Program-made: the position numbers and the translations under genes
Shown: positions 1-7,866 of the stretch, one piece after another
Layout of the letters: every line of letters begins with the position of its first letter
Numbering within the stretch: the stretch's first letter is position 1
The notes under the pieces: model-generated
The model's input: the letters and a program-made list of their open reading frames with translations, nothing else
Database searches by the model: none
Told to the model about the DNA's origin: nothing
Origin: Parafrigoribacterium mesophilum
GTDB taxonomy: Bacteria > Actinomycetota > Actinomycetes > Actinomycetales > Microbacteriaceae
Direction: 5' to 3'
Length of the DNA stretch: 64,000 bases
Assembly (NCBI RefSeq): GCF_039652555.1
Contig: NZ_JBDJAF010000001.1
Span: forward strand, 1,178,001-1,242,000

Positions 1-127
1 CTAGTGCCCGCCGCCGGCGCCGCTTATCGCGCGGGGACGGCAAGCCCTAGCGCTGAGTGAGAATCAGAGCACAATGGAACCGTCGGTGTTCAGGCGCATA
101 ACCCGGGCCTGACGGGACGGGACCCGA

Positions 128-2023
128 ATGAGCAACACCCTTTCGTTGGCACGAAGACTGCGCACCATGACCGATGCGCAGCTTCGGCACGCGATGGTGG
201 GACGTGAGATCCGCGCATCCGGGATCAACGATCTTTTCGATCTGGCCGAGGCGTTCCTCGACCGCTCAGCGGTGCGGCGGGCACTGACCAGACTGGACCG
301 GACCACCCTGGCGGTGATCGGCGCGGTAGGTCGCATCACCGGCGGCGCCTCCGACCCCGACGAGCGCGCCAGCATCGGCGATGTGGTCTCCCAATTGTCC
401 GAATACTCCGATCGGCCCTGGGACACGGCGGTGATCGCGCGCCGCGCGGACCACGCCTCTGCGCTGCTGCTGCTGGAGCCGCGCGGAACCGGCTACGGCT
501 CGTACAGCTGCGTCGATGAGCACTTCGACACCACGTCAAGCAGCCCGGTCCCCAGTTTGGAGGATCTCGCCGGGTCGCCGCCGCCCGCCGTGACCGGCCG
601 CGTCCTCAAAATCGACCAGCGCGCGATCGACCGGCTCGCCGCGGATCGGGCGTTCTCCGCGACCACGGCGACCGCGGAACTTCTCATGGAACTTGAGCGC
701 GATCCGGCGCGAGAGCTGGCCAAGGGCGGGGTGTCCCTGCCGGACACCAAACGCCTGGCCCACGTCATGGCGGTGGACCCCGGCACGGTCGCCGTCTTCC
801 TCTCACTCGCCTGCCGCGCCGGTCTGGTTGCTCTCGAAAACGGGTCGTGGCTGATCACCGAGGCAGGCGCATCCTGGCTGCAGCAGTCCTCCGGCCGACG
901 TTGGGCGGAGGTCGCCGGCGCCTGGGTTGCGGCGCTGCCGTTCGGTGTGCGCCGCGTTCTGGGCTCCCGATCGCACGCCATCTGGGGTGACGAGTTGCGC
1001 ACCTACACACGCTGGTACTACCCGGCAGGCGGCGAGTGGATGGCCAGCCGAGTCGCCGAATGTGCACGCGATGCCGAGTTGCTCGGCGTCACCGCGAACG
1101 GAACGTCCAGCACACCGGGCACCCTGCTGCTGGCCGAGGACGACACGGCCGAAAAGGTGATGACCAGCCGGTTTCCGCCAGCAGTCGAGACGGTGTACCT
1201 GCAGCACGACCTCTCCATCGTGGCGCCAGGACCGCTCGCGCCGCACGTGGATGCCCGCCTGCGCGCTCTTGCGGACCCCGACAGCCGCACCCTGGCCTCG
1301 AGCTACCGCATCTCCACGGCAAGCGTCAACCGCGCCCTGGCCCATGGGGAAAGCGCGGAGTCGATCCTCGCCTTCCTGACAAAGATCGCCCCGACCGGCA
1401 TCCCGCAGCCGGTGCGCTATTTGATCGGTGAGGCCGCTGCCCGGTATGGGTTGCTGAGAGTCGGTCCGCTGCACGATGCCGACTCCGCCGGCGCTGCCGC
1501 CCGCAGCTACCTGCGCACCGACCATCCGAACCTGCTGGACATGATCCGAGTCGACCAAAGTTTGTCCGGACTTGCCCTGACCAGGATCGCACCGGATCGG
1601 ATGATCAGCCGGCTGGAACCCGACTTGCTGTTCTGGGCGCTGACCGATGCCAGGTACCCGGTAGCCGCCGAAAACGAGCGGCGCGAGATCATTGCGCTGC
1701 ACCGCAACCGCATGGCCAAGGCCAAGCGATCCGGCGAGAACGACGCGCTGCTGGCGCTGATCGCCCGGTTGCGGCGGCAAGCCGCAGAAGCGCCGAGCGA
1801 CACCGGCCAGGCCTGGCTCTCCCGACGGCTCGAAGTGGCCATCCGAGAAAGGGCCACCCTGTCGGTGAGTGTTGCGATGCCGGGCGGCGCCGTGGTCGAT
1901 TACCTGCTGGTGCCCGCCAGTGTGGGCAACGGCCGATTGCGCGCGCACGACCGCAAGTCCGCGATCGAGCGCACCCTCCCGCTGAGCAGCATCGTCTCGC
2001 TGAGCCCGGCCGCCGCATCCTGA
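128..2023 (+). CDS. helicase-associated (XPB/Ssl2-like) domain protein
   Basis: A 631-residue actinobacterial protein of the family annotated as helicase-associated domain-containing protein, found immediately upstream of XPB-type helicases (compare the mycobacterial pair Rv0862c/Rv0861c). I see no Walker motif. The N-terminal half is alpha-helical and winged-helix-like, and the centre (about residues 340-440) carries the stretch I would assign to the helicase-C-3 region. The start is ATG at 128, with no strong ribosome binding site visible. It ends 28 bases before the helicase, so the two are probably co-transcribed. A role as helicase partner in DNA repair is inferred from pairing, not shown. 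Bases 1-127 hold no gene that I can see. Confidence 0.8.
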   Translation: MSNTLSLARRLRTMTDAQLRHAMVGREIRASGINDLFDLAEAFLDRSAVRRALTRLDRTTLAVIGAVGRITGGASDPDERASIGDVVSQLSEYSDRPWDTAVIARRADHASALLLLEPRGTGYGSYSCVDEHFDTTSSSPVPSLEDLAGSPPPAVTGRVLKIDQRAIDRLAADRAFSATTATAELLMELERDPARELAKGGVSLPDTKRLAHVMAVDPGTVAVFLSLACRAGLVALENGSWLITEAGASWLQQSSGRRWAEVAGAWVAALPFGVRRVLGSRSHAIWGDELRTYTRWYYPAGGEWMASRVAECARDAELLGVTANGTSSTPGTLLLAEDDTAEKVMTSRFPPAVETVYLQHDLSIVAPGPLAPHVDARLRALADPDSRTLASSYRISTASVNRALAHGESAESILAFLTKIAPTGIPQPVRYLIGEAAARYGLLRVGPLHDADSAGAAARSYLRTDHPNLLDMIRVDQSLSGLALTRIAPDRMISRLEPDLLFWALTDARYPVAAENERREIIALHRNRMAKAKRSGENDALLALIARLRRQAAEAPSDTGQAWLSRRLEVAIRERATLSVSVAMPGGAVVDYLLVPASVGNGRLRAHDRKSAIERTLPLSSIVSLSPAAAS

Positions 2024-2051
2024 CCCAGGTGGCAACCGTAGACTGGCCAGC

Positions 2052-3716
2052 GTGAATGGCCAGCCCGAATCCGTGTCCGGCCCCCTGATCGTCCAAAGCG
2101 ACCGCACCGTGCTGCTGGAGGTCGCGCACCCGGACGCCGAGGATGCCAGGCACGACCTGGCGGTGTTCGCAGAACTCGAACGGGCGCCCGAGCACATGCA
2201 CACCTACCGCATCACCCGCCTCGGCCTGTGGAACGCGTGTGCCGCCGGGCACACCGCGGACAGCATGATCGCCACCCTGGAGCGCTACTCACGGTTCCCG
2301 GTGCCGCGCAGCGTGGCCGTGGACATCGCGGACACGGTGGCGAGGTACGGCCGACTGGTCATCGAACGGGATGCCGACGGCGTCTTGTCGCTGCACTCCA
2401 CCGATCCCGCGGTGCTGGCGGAGATCGTCAGGGCGAAACGGGTCGCTCCGCTGATCACCGGCACCCTTCCAGACGGGGCGCGCACGATCGAACCCTGGGT
2501 TCGGGGTCAGCTCAAACAGGAGTTGGTCAAACTGGGCTGGCCTGCGGAAGACCGCGCCGGCTACACCCCTGGCACGCCGCATCCGATCGCCCTGGACGAA
2601 AGCAACTGGCACCTGCGCCCGTACCAGGTGCACGCGGTGGACAACTTCTTCTCTGGGGGCTCCGGCGTGATCGTGCTCCCCTGCGGCGCCGGCAAGACCC
2701 TCGTCGGTGCCGGAGCCATGGCCACGGCCCAGACCAACACACTGGTGCTGGTGACCAACACCGTCGCGGCGCGGCAGTGGCGTAGCGAGCTGCTGCGACG
2801 CACCACGCTCACCGAGGCGGAGATTGGTGAGTATTCCGGCCAGGTCAAAGAGGTGCGGCCGGTCACGATCGCCACCTACCAGATCCTCACCGCAAAGCGG
2901 AAGGGCAAGTACGCCCACCTCGCGCTGCTCGATGCCATGGACTGGGGCTTGGTCATTTACGACGAGGTGCACCTGCTGCCGGCGCCGGTGTTCAAGCTCA
3001 CCGCCGAACTGCAAGCCCGCCGTCGGCTCGGCCTCACCGCGACGCTGGTGCGCGAGGACGGGCGGGAGGGTGACGTGTTCAGCTTGATCGGCCCGAAGCG
3101 GTTCGACGCTCCCTGGAAGGAGATCGAGGCGCAGGGCTTCATCTCACCGGCCTCCTGCTACGAGGTGCGAATCGACCTGCCAGGGTCCGACCGGCTCGAG
3201 TACGCCGCCTCCGCCGACGACGAACGGTACCGGCTTGCGGCCACCGCCCCGGCGAAGCTGAGTGTGGTGCGACAGCTGGTCGACAAGCACCGCGGCGAAC
3301 GCATCCTCGTGATCGGGCAGTACCTCGACCAGATCGACGAACTGGCCGAGGCGCTGGGTGCCCCGAAGCTCACCGGCGCCACCGCGGTGGACGAGCGTGA
3401 ACGGCTTTACCAGGAGTTCCGTGACGGGGTGACCAAGGTGCTCGTGGTGAGCAAGGTGGCCAATTTCTCCGTCGACCTGCCCGAGGCGACCGTGGCCATT
3501 CAAGTGTCCGGGTCGTTCGGCTCGCGGCAGGAGGAGGCGCAGCGCCTCGGCCGGCTGCTGCGTCCGAAGGAGTCCGGTCTGCCGGCCAACTTTTACACCC
3601 TCGTCGCCCGCGACACCGTCGATCAGGACTTCGCCCAGAACCGGCAGCGGTTCCTCGCCGAGCAGGGTTACAGCTACACCATCCTCGACGCACGCAACCT
3701 CGACGCGGCCGCCTAG
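2052..3716 (+). CDS. XPB-type DNA repair helicase (SF2)
   Basis: A 554-residue superfamily 2 helicase of the bacterial XPB (ERCC3) type. Walker A is LPCGAGKTLVG near residue 208, the Walker B/DEVH box is YDEVHLL near 302, and motif III is GLTAT followed by the RED-like REDGREGD. The C-terminal RecA lobe contains the motif VI region QEEAQRLGRLLRPK. It starts with GTG at 2052. Bacterial XPB homologues are ATP-dependent 3'-5' DNA helicases linked to repair. It follows its helicase-associated partner. The stop codon is two bases before an 82-base inverted-repeat element that separates it from the convergent pterin operon. Confidence 0.93.
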   Translation: MNGQPESVSGPLIVQSDRTVLLEVAHPDAEDARHDLAVFAELERAPEHMHTYRITRLGLWNACAAGHTADSMIATLERYSRFPVPRSVAVDIADTVARYGRLVIERDADGVLSLHSTDPAVLAEIVRAKRVAPLITGTLPDGARTIEPWVRGQLKQELVKLGWPAEDRAGYTPGTPHPIALDESNWHLRPYQVHAVDNFFSGGSGVIVLPCGAGKTLVGAGAMATAQTNTLVLVTNTVAARQWRSELLRRTTLTEAEIGEYSGQVKEVRPVTIATYQILTAKRKGKYAHLALLDAMDWGLVIYDEVHLLPAPVFKLTAELQARRRLGLTATLVREDGREGDVFSLIGPKRFDAPWKEIEAQGFISPASCYEVRIDLPGSDRLEYAASADDERYRLAATAPAKLSVVRQLVDKHRGERILVIGQYLDQIDELAEALGAPKLTGATAVDERERLYQEFRDGVTKVLVVSKVANFSVDLPEATVAIQVSGSFGSRQEEAQRLGRLLRPKESGLPANFYTLVARDTVDQDFAQNRQRFLAEQGYSYTILDARNLDAAA

Positions 3717-3718
3717 CA

Positions 3719-3800
3719 CCCGTTTCAAGGAAAAACTGTCACCCGCCGACCCCGGCCCGGGGATCCGGGGGCCTGTCGAACAGAAACTCCGTGAAACGGG
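3719..3800. repeat. 82-base inverted-repeat element, copy 1
   Basis: Left arm CCCGTTTCAAGGAAAAACTGT and right arm ACAGAAACTCCGTGAAACGGG form 21-base imperfect terminal inverted repeats, with the outer nine bases perfect, around a GC-rich 40-base core. The element fills the gap between the stops of two convergent genes (3716 and 3802). The same 82-base length and arms recur at 11448-11529 and 50169-50250. A hairpin here could serve as a bidirectional terminator, and the element may be a non-autonomous mobile repeat. Both roles are inferred. Confidence 0.85.
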
Positions 3801-3801
3801 G

Positions 3802-4572
3802 TTAAGACGACGGGGTGCGGGATGTGCGCAGGTAGCGCAGCAGGAGGGTGCCATCGGAGACCAGCACCTGCTCCAGGGTCAGCCCGAGCGGGGCCGGCAG
3901 GTCGCCCTTGACGATCCGGCCGGCCGTTCCGGACTCGAGTAGCGGACTCACCGTCAAGCACAGCTCGTCGACGCGATCCGCCGCCAGGATGGCACCGAAC
4001 AGCGTCGGCCCGCCCTCGCACAACACCTGCCCTAGGCCGCGGGCTGCGAGCTCTTCGACCATGACATTCACGTCGAGCGCGTCGTGGCCGCACACGATCA
4101 CATCGGCCACTGCCGCAAGCGCCTCCCGTTTGGCCCTGGGCGACGAGCCGATCGTCACCACGATTGCCCGCACCGGCGCCTGGGTGAAGATCTCGGATGC
4201 CGGGTCCAGGTTGAGCGACGCGGACACGATGGCGAACACCGGTTGCTCCGGACGGCCGGAGGCGCGCCGCCACTGCGCGTCATCCGCGTCGACCCGCATC
4301 GGTCCGTACCCCTCGTCCCGCACGGTGCCGGCACCCACCAGCACGACGTCGCAGAGTCGCCGGAACAGGGTGAACACGCGTTTGTCCGCGACACCGGACA
4401 GCCCGGCGGACAAACCGCCTGCCGACACCGCACCGTCGACGCTAGAGACGAAGTTCACCCGCAGCCACTGCCCGGGGGCGGACCGGTAGCTCGACAGTAA
4501 CTGCTCGTCGTCGAGGTCCTGCAGGCCCGGCTGCGGCCAAATCCGGTCGATGGTGGTCGAGTCTGAAGTCAT
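3802..4572 (-). CDS. RibD-C domain pyrimidine reductase / possible DHFR analogue
   Basis: A 256-residue NADPH reductase of the RibD C-terminal (DHFR-like) fold. Typical stretches are WLRVNFVSSVDGA near residue 37, DVVLVGAGTVRDEGYGP near 75 and LCEGGPTLFG near 180. It lacks the deaminase half of bifunctional RibD. From memory it closely resembles Mycobacterium tuberculosis Rv2671, named RibD but reported to act as a dihydrofolate reductase analogue. The start overlaps the folP-like stop by four bases (ATGA), so the two are translationally coupled. With folE in the same operon, a pterin or dihydrofolate substrate is more attractive than a riboflavin intermediate, but this is inference. Confidence 0.85.
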   Translation of the reverse strand: MTSDSTTIDRIWPQPGLQDLDDEQLLSSYRSAPGQWLRVNFVSSVDGAVSAGGLSAGLSGVADKRVFTLFRRLCDVVLVGAGTVRDEGYGPMRVDADDAQWRRASGRPEQPVFAIVSASLNLDPASEIFTQAPVRAIVVTIGSSPRAKREALAAVADVIVCGHDALDVNVMVEELAARGLGQVLCEGGPTLFGAILAADRVDELCLTVSPLLESGTAGRIVKGDLPAPLGLTLEQVLVSDGTLLLRYLRTSRTPSS

Positions 4573-5462
4573 CCCGCCATGTTATGCCGCGTGTACACGG
4601 GTTTGCGGAACCCCAGAATCGCCTCGGTCATGCGCACAGCGTCGACGGCGGCGGGAACATCGTGCATCCGAACGATGCGCGCACCCTTCATGATGCACAA
4701 AACCGCAGCGGCGAGAGATCCGTTTTGTCGGAACCCCTGCTCCCGATCCAGGCTCTCACCGATGAAGTCCTTGTTGGACACCGCGACCAGCGTCGGCAGC
4801 CCGATCGCAACGATCTCCTCCAACCGGCGGGTGATCTCGAGGGTGTGCAGTGTGTTCTTGTTGAGGTCGTGACCCGGGTCGACGATGAGGCGGTCCAGCG
4901 GGACGCCGGCCGCGACCGCCCGGTCCACTCGGTCGCACAGGAACGCGACCACCTCGCCCACGACATCGTCGTAGTGCGGGCTCGGCGGTTCGCTGCGCGG
5001 CGGGTTCAGGCTGTGCGTGAGCACGAGCGTCGCGGCGCTGTCGGCGACGACCCTGGCCATGTCCGGGTCCCAGAGCCCGCTGGTGTCGTTGATCACGGCG
5101 GCACCGGCCTGGATGCTGCGCCTGGCCACCTGCGCGTTGAACGTGTCGACCGAGATCACCACGTCAGAACTGGCGTGGATAGCCTGCACGAGCGGCACGA
5201 TGCGGTCGATTTCCTCGTCAAGGCCGACCACCGGGCCGGTCCCGAACGGCACCCCGCCGACGTCGACCCAATCGGCGCCGTCGGTGACGGCGGTCTGCGC
5301 CGCCGTCACCGCCGCATCCAACGCGAAGGTCGACCCCTTATCGAAGAACGAATCCGGAGTGCGGTTGATGATCGCCATCACCGCGACTTGCCTGTCGAAG
5401 TCGAAGGTGCGGGACCCGATCAGCCGCCCCACCTTAGAGGCTGCCCAGCGGGACGCTCTCAT
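4569..5462 (-). CDS. dihydropteroate synthase homologue, FolP2-like
   Basis: A 297-residue TIM-barrel protein of the dihydropteroate synthase family. The pterin/phosphate loop reads AIINRTPDSFFDKG, where canonical enzymes have NVTPDSF, so an Arg replaces the Val. Later motifs include VDVGGVPFGTGP, INDTSGLWDP, IVDPGHDLNKNT, LVAVSNKDFIGE and RMHDV. This pattern matches the mycobacterial FolP2 paralogue, which I recall as lacking normal synthase activity. ATG at 5462 overlaps the upstream gene by 29 bases; a GTG at 5432, two bases past that gene's stop, is an equally likely start, and neither has a good ribosome binding site. Sits between a FAD reductase and the RibD-C reductase in one operon. 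Confidence 0.85.
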   Translation of the reverse strand: MRASRWAASKVGRLIGSRTFDFDRQVAVMAIINRTPDSFFDKGSTFALDAAVTAAQTAVTDGADWVDVGGVPFGTGPVVGLDEEIDRIVPLVQAIHASSDVVISVDTFNAQVARRSIQAGAAVINDTSGLWDPDMARVVADSAATLVLTHSLNPPRSEPPSPHYDDVVGEVVAFLCDRVDRAVAAGVPLDRLIVDPGHDLNKNTLHTLEITRRLEEIVAIGLPTLVAVSNKDFIGESLDREQGFRQNGSLAAAVLCIMKGARIVRMHDVPAAVDAVRMTEAILGFRKPVYTRHNMAG

Positions 5463-6663
5463 CGGCCAGCTTCGCAGGATCCACCGTGTTCCCCCGGCGG
5501 ATGATGCCTTGCACGTCCTCGTTCACATCCCAGACGTTCACGTTCATGCCTGCGACCACCTTGCCGTCGGCGACCCAGAACACGATGAACTCGTGACTTT
5601 CCGGGTTGCCGCGGTACACCAGTTTCGCGCCCTTGGTCATCGGGCCGAACCCGGAGTACTCCATGCCGATGTCGAACTGGTCGGTGTAGAAGTACGGGAT
5701 GTCGTCGTAGGAGACGCTCTGCCCGAGCATCGCCTTCGCCGCGACCGGCCCGCCCTTCAGCGCGTTGGCCCAGTGCTCGCTGCGCAACCGCATCTTCGCG
5801 ATCGGATGGTAGGCGCTCGCCACGTCGCCGGCGGCGTAAATGTCCGGGTCGCTGGTGCGCAGCGACTCGTCCGTCACGATCCCGTTGTCCACCTCGAGCC
5901 CGGCGGTCTTCGCCAGCTCGACGTTCGGGACCGCGCCGATGCCCACGAGCACCAGGTCGGCCGGCACCACTTCGCCGCCGTCGATGCGCACACCGGCAAC
6001 CCGGCCCTCGGCGCCGACGATGGATGCCACAGTGAGCGACATGCGCATGATGACGCCCTGTTCCTCGTGCACGCCCTGGAACATCCGTCCCAAGTCGTCA
6101 CCGAGCGCCACGGCCAGCGGAATCGGGTCCCGTTCGAGGATCGTCACATCGTTGCCCAGCGTCTTGGCCGTTGCGGCGACCTCCATGCCGATCCAGCCAG
6201 AGCCGATCAGCACGAGTCGCTTGCCACCGGCTTCGAGGATGCTGTGCAGTGCCTTGGAGTCGTCGAGGGTGCGCAGGTAATATACGCCGTCGAGATCGGT
6301 GCCGGGAAGCGGCAGTCGCCGTGGTGATGATCCGGTCGCCAGCAGCAGTTTGTCGTAGTGAATCGACTCACCGTCCGACAGGGTGACGGTGTGCGCCGCC
6401 GCATCGACGGATGACGCCGTGGTCCCGGTTCTCAGGTTGACGTTGTTCTTCGTGTACCAATCCTCGGGATGGACGAACGCCTTCTCCAACTCGTCCTTGC
6501 CGCTGAGGTACTCCTTGGACAGCGGCGGACGGATGTACGGACGATACGGCTCAGCGCCGATCAGGTCGATGCTGCCATCGAAGCCCTCCGACCGCAGCGT
6601 CTCTGCCGCGGATGCGCCGGCCAGGCCAGCTCCGACGATGACGAACTTCTCATTCTGTGACAC
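5434..6663 (-). CDS. NAD(P)/FAD-dependent ferredoxin-type reductase
   Basis: A 409-residue pyridine-nucleotide-disulfide oxidoreductase of the ferredoxin/rubredoxin reductase group (ThcD, rhodocoxin reductase). The FAD-binding motif GAGLAGASAAETL lies at residues 10-22, the NAD(P)-binding motif LIGSGWIGMEVAA near 152, and the second FAD motif YAAGDVAS near 270. There is no CxxC redox disulfide. It probably transfers electrons from NAD(P)H to a small iron-sulfur protein, but no ferredoxin is encoded next to it. It starts with GTG at 6663 behind a clear GGAGG ribosome binding site. It lies 65 bases after folE and overlaps the folP-like gene. Confidence 0.9.
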   Translation of the reverse strand: MSQNEKFVIVGAGLAGASAAETLRSEGFDGSIDLIGAEPYRPYIRPPLSKEYLSGKDELEKAFVHPEDWYTKNNVNLRTGTTASSVDAAAHTVTLSDGESIHYDKLLLATGSSPRRLPLPGTDLDGVYYLRTLDDSKALHSILEAGGKRLVLIGSGWIGMEVAATAKTLGNDVTILERDPIPLAVALGDDLGRMFQGVHEEQGVIMRMSLTVASIVGAEGRVAGVRIDGGEVVPADLVLVGIGAVPNVELAKTAGLEVDNGIVTDESLRTSDPDIYAAGDVASAYHPIAKMRLRSEHWANALKGGPVAAKAMLGQSVSYDDIPYFYTDQFDIGMEYSGFGPMTKGAKLVYRGNPESHEFIVFWVADGKVVAGMNVNVWDVNEDVQGIIRRGNTVDPAKLADESVPLGSL

Positions 6664-6728
6664 GTGTTGCCTCCATTACGGGGTTTGCTATCAATACTGG
6701 TGGTTGCGGGGCCGGATGCGGCACCCAG

Positions 6729-7334
6729 TTAAGCGAACTGCTGGCGCAGCGAGGCGTTCTCGGCGAGGACGCCGAGGAAGGTCGACGTCTTCGTGTGCGC
6801 TCCGCCGGCGCGCACGCCGCGCATCGACATGCACAGGTGCTCCGCTTCAAGCACGACGCCAACGCCGCGCGCGTTGAGCTTTTCTTCCACATAGTCGGCG
6901 ATCTGCTTGGTGAGCCGCTCCTGCACCTGGAGGTCTTTGGCGAACAACTCCACCACCCTGGCGAGCTTGGACAAGCCGACCAGCCGGTCACCGGGTACGT
7001 AGCCGACATGGGCCACGCCACGAAACGGCAGCAGATGATGCTCGCACAGCGAATCGAACGGGATGTCGCGGACGAGCACGAGCTCGGAGTACTCCTCCTC
7101 GTTCGGGAACGTGGTCATCGTGAACTCGCGCGGGGTGAGCAGCTCGCGAAGGCTCGCGGCGACCCGACGCGGGGTGTCCGCCAAGTGCTCGTTCGTCACG
7201 TCGCGACCCAAGGCGGTGAGCAACTCGGCAACCGCGGCCTCGGCCCGCTTGACGTTGACCCGGTGGTCGTCGTCGACGACGGTAAGCCGTGGCCCGGGCC
7301 GCAGGTCGAGTTGGCTCTCCAGAATCGAACTCAT
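6729..7334 (-). CDS. folE: GTP cyclohydrolase I
   Basis: A 201-residue homologue of FolE, which converts GTP to 7,8-dihydroneopterin triphosphate, the entry step to pterins and folate. Zinc and catalytic residues are intact: the first Cys and His pair are in SLCEHHLLPF (about residue 96) and the second Cys in EHLCMSMRG (about 163). VGYVPGDRLVGLSKLAR, NEEEYSELV and GGAHTKTSTF are also typical. Length is normal. Its ATG overlaps the DoxX stop by four bases. No folB or folK is nearby, so this is not a complete folate operon. Confidence 0.95.
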   Translation of the reverse strand: MSSILESQLDLRPGPRLTVVDDDHRVNVKRAEAAVAELLTALGRDVTNEHLADTPRRVAASLRELLTPREFTMTTFPNEEEYSELVLVRDIPFDSLCEHHLLPFRGVAHVGYVPGDRLVGLSKLARVVELFAKDLQVQERLTKQIADYVEEKLNARGVGVVLEAEHLCMSMRGVRAGGAHTKTSTFLGVLAENASLRQQFA

Positions 7335-7774
7335 GCGCGCTTGACCCGAGGACGTGAGTACACGAAGGACAGCCGGAACAGTGCCAGCGCGGCCACCAGC
7401 AGACCGAAGTCCCGCAGTGCGACATCGTAGCCACTACCGAGAATCAGCAGGTTCAGGATGATGCCGGCCAGCCAAGCTGCGACAAGCACCGAGCCGAAGC
7501 GCGGGAACAGGAACACGCAGATGGCCGCGACGATCTCGATCACACCAACGACGTACATGAACTGTTGGGGGGTGACGGGAATGACGTCCGTCACAATCGG
7601 GGCAAGGTAGACAGGCCATTTGACCATCAGGTTGAAGAACTTGTCTATACCGAAGAGGAGCGGGGCAACGATGAACACGGTGCGGAGCATCATGAACACC
7701 TGCCAACCGGCCTCTCGTTTGAACAGTGGGGTTGTGTTGTTCGCGCCGTCGCGAACAGTGTCCGTTGTAGTCAT
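7331..7774 (-). CDS. DoxX-family membrane protein
   Basis: A 147-residue integral membrane protein with four hydrophobic segments at about residues 25-45, 67-85, 88-108 and 112-133, as in the DoxX/quinol oxidase small-subunit family. These proteins are often linked to redox or sulfur stress, but the biochemical function of most is unknown. It is the first gene of the leftward operon that continues with folE (4-base overlap), and has an AAGGGA-type ribosome binding site. A strong consensus-like promoter lies 30-60 bases upstream. Confidence 0.82.
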   Translation of the reverse strand: MTTTDTVRDGANNTTPLFKREAGWQVFMMLRTVFIVAPLLFGIDKFFNLMVKWPVYLAPIVTDVIPVTPQQFMYVVGVIEIVAAICVFLFPRFGSVLVAAWLAGIILNLLILGSGYDVALRDFGLLVAALALFRLSFVYSRPRVKRA

Positions 7775-7805
7775 GGGAATCCCTTTCGATAAAACTGATG
7801 CTCCT

Positions 7806-7834
7806 GACTTTAGAAGACTTTCATTTCTTTTGTC
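7806..7834. promoter_or_regulatory. candidate operator in the divergent promoter
   Basis: GACTTTAGAA and TTCTTTTGTC form an imperfect inverted repeat (7 of 10 paired positions) with a 9-base spacer. It spans the -10 and -35 of the leftward promoter and touches the rightward -35. This is where an autoregulating ArsR/SufR-like protein encoded next door would be expected to bind. The assignment is inferred. Confidence 0.4.
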
Positions 7835-7836
7835 AA
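7807..7836 (-). promoter_or_regulatory. predicted sigma70-type promoter of the doxX-folE operon
   Basis: On the minus strand, TTGACA (7836-7831), an 18-base spacer and TAAAGT (7812-7807) form a near-consensus vegetative promoter 30 bases before the doxX-like ATG. The -35 hexamer overlaps the -35 of the divergent regulator promoter. Confidence 0.65.
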
Positions 7837-7860
7837 GATTTACGTTTTTAGAGTTACGAT
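7830..7860 (+). promoter_or_regulatory. predicted promoter of the ArsR/SufR-like regulator
   Basis: TTGTCA (7830-7835), a 19-base spacer and TACGAT (7855-7860). The -10 ends six bases before the ATG at 7867, so transcription would start at or beside the start codon and the mRNA would be leaderless, a common actinobacterial arrangement. Confidence 0.45.
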
Positions 7861-7866
7861 GGGGAC

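Noticed and set aside
803..2203. Long antisense open frame (466 codons) against the helicase-associated gene
   Set aside because: It is a codon-phase shadow of high-GC DNA: no family motif, arginine/glycine-rich composition and no ribosome binding site. The plus-strand genes explain the region.
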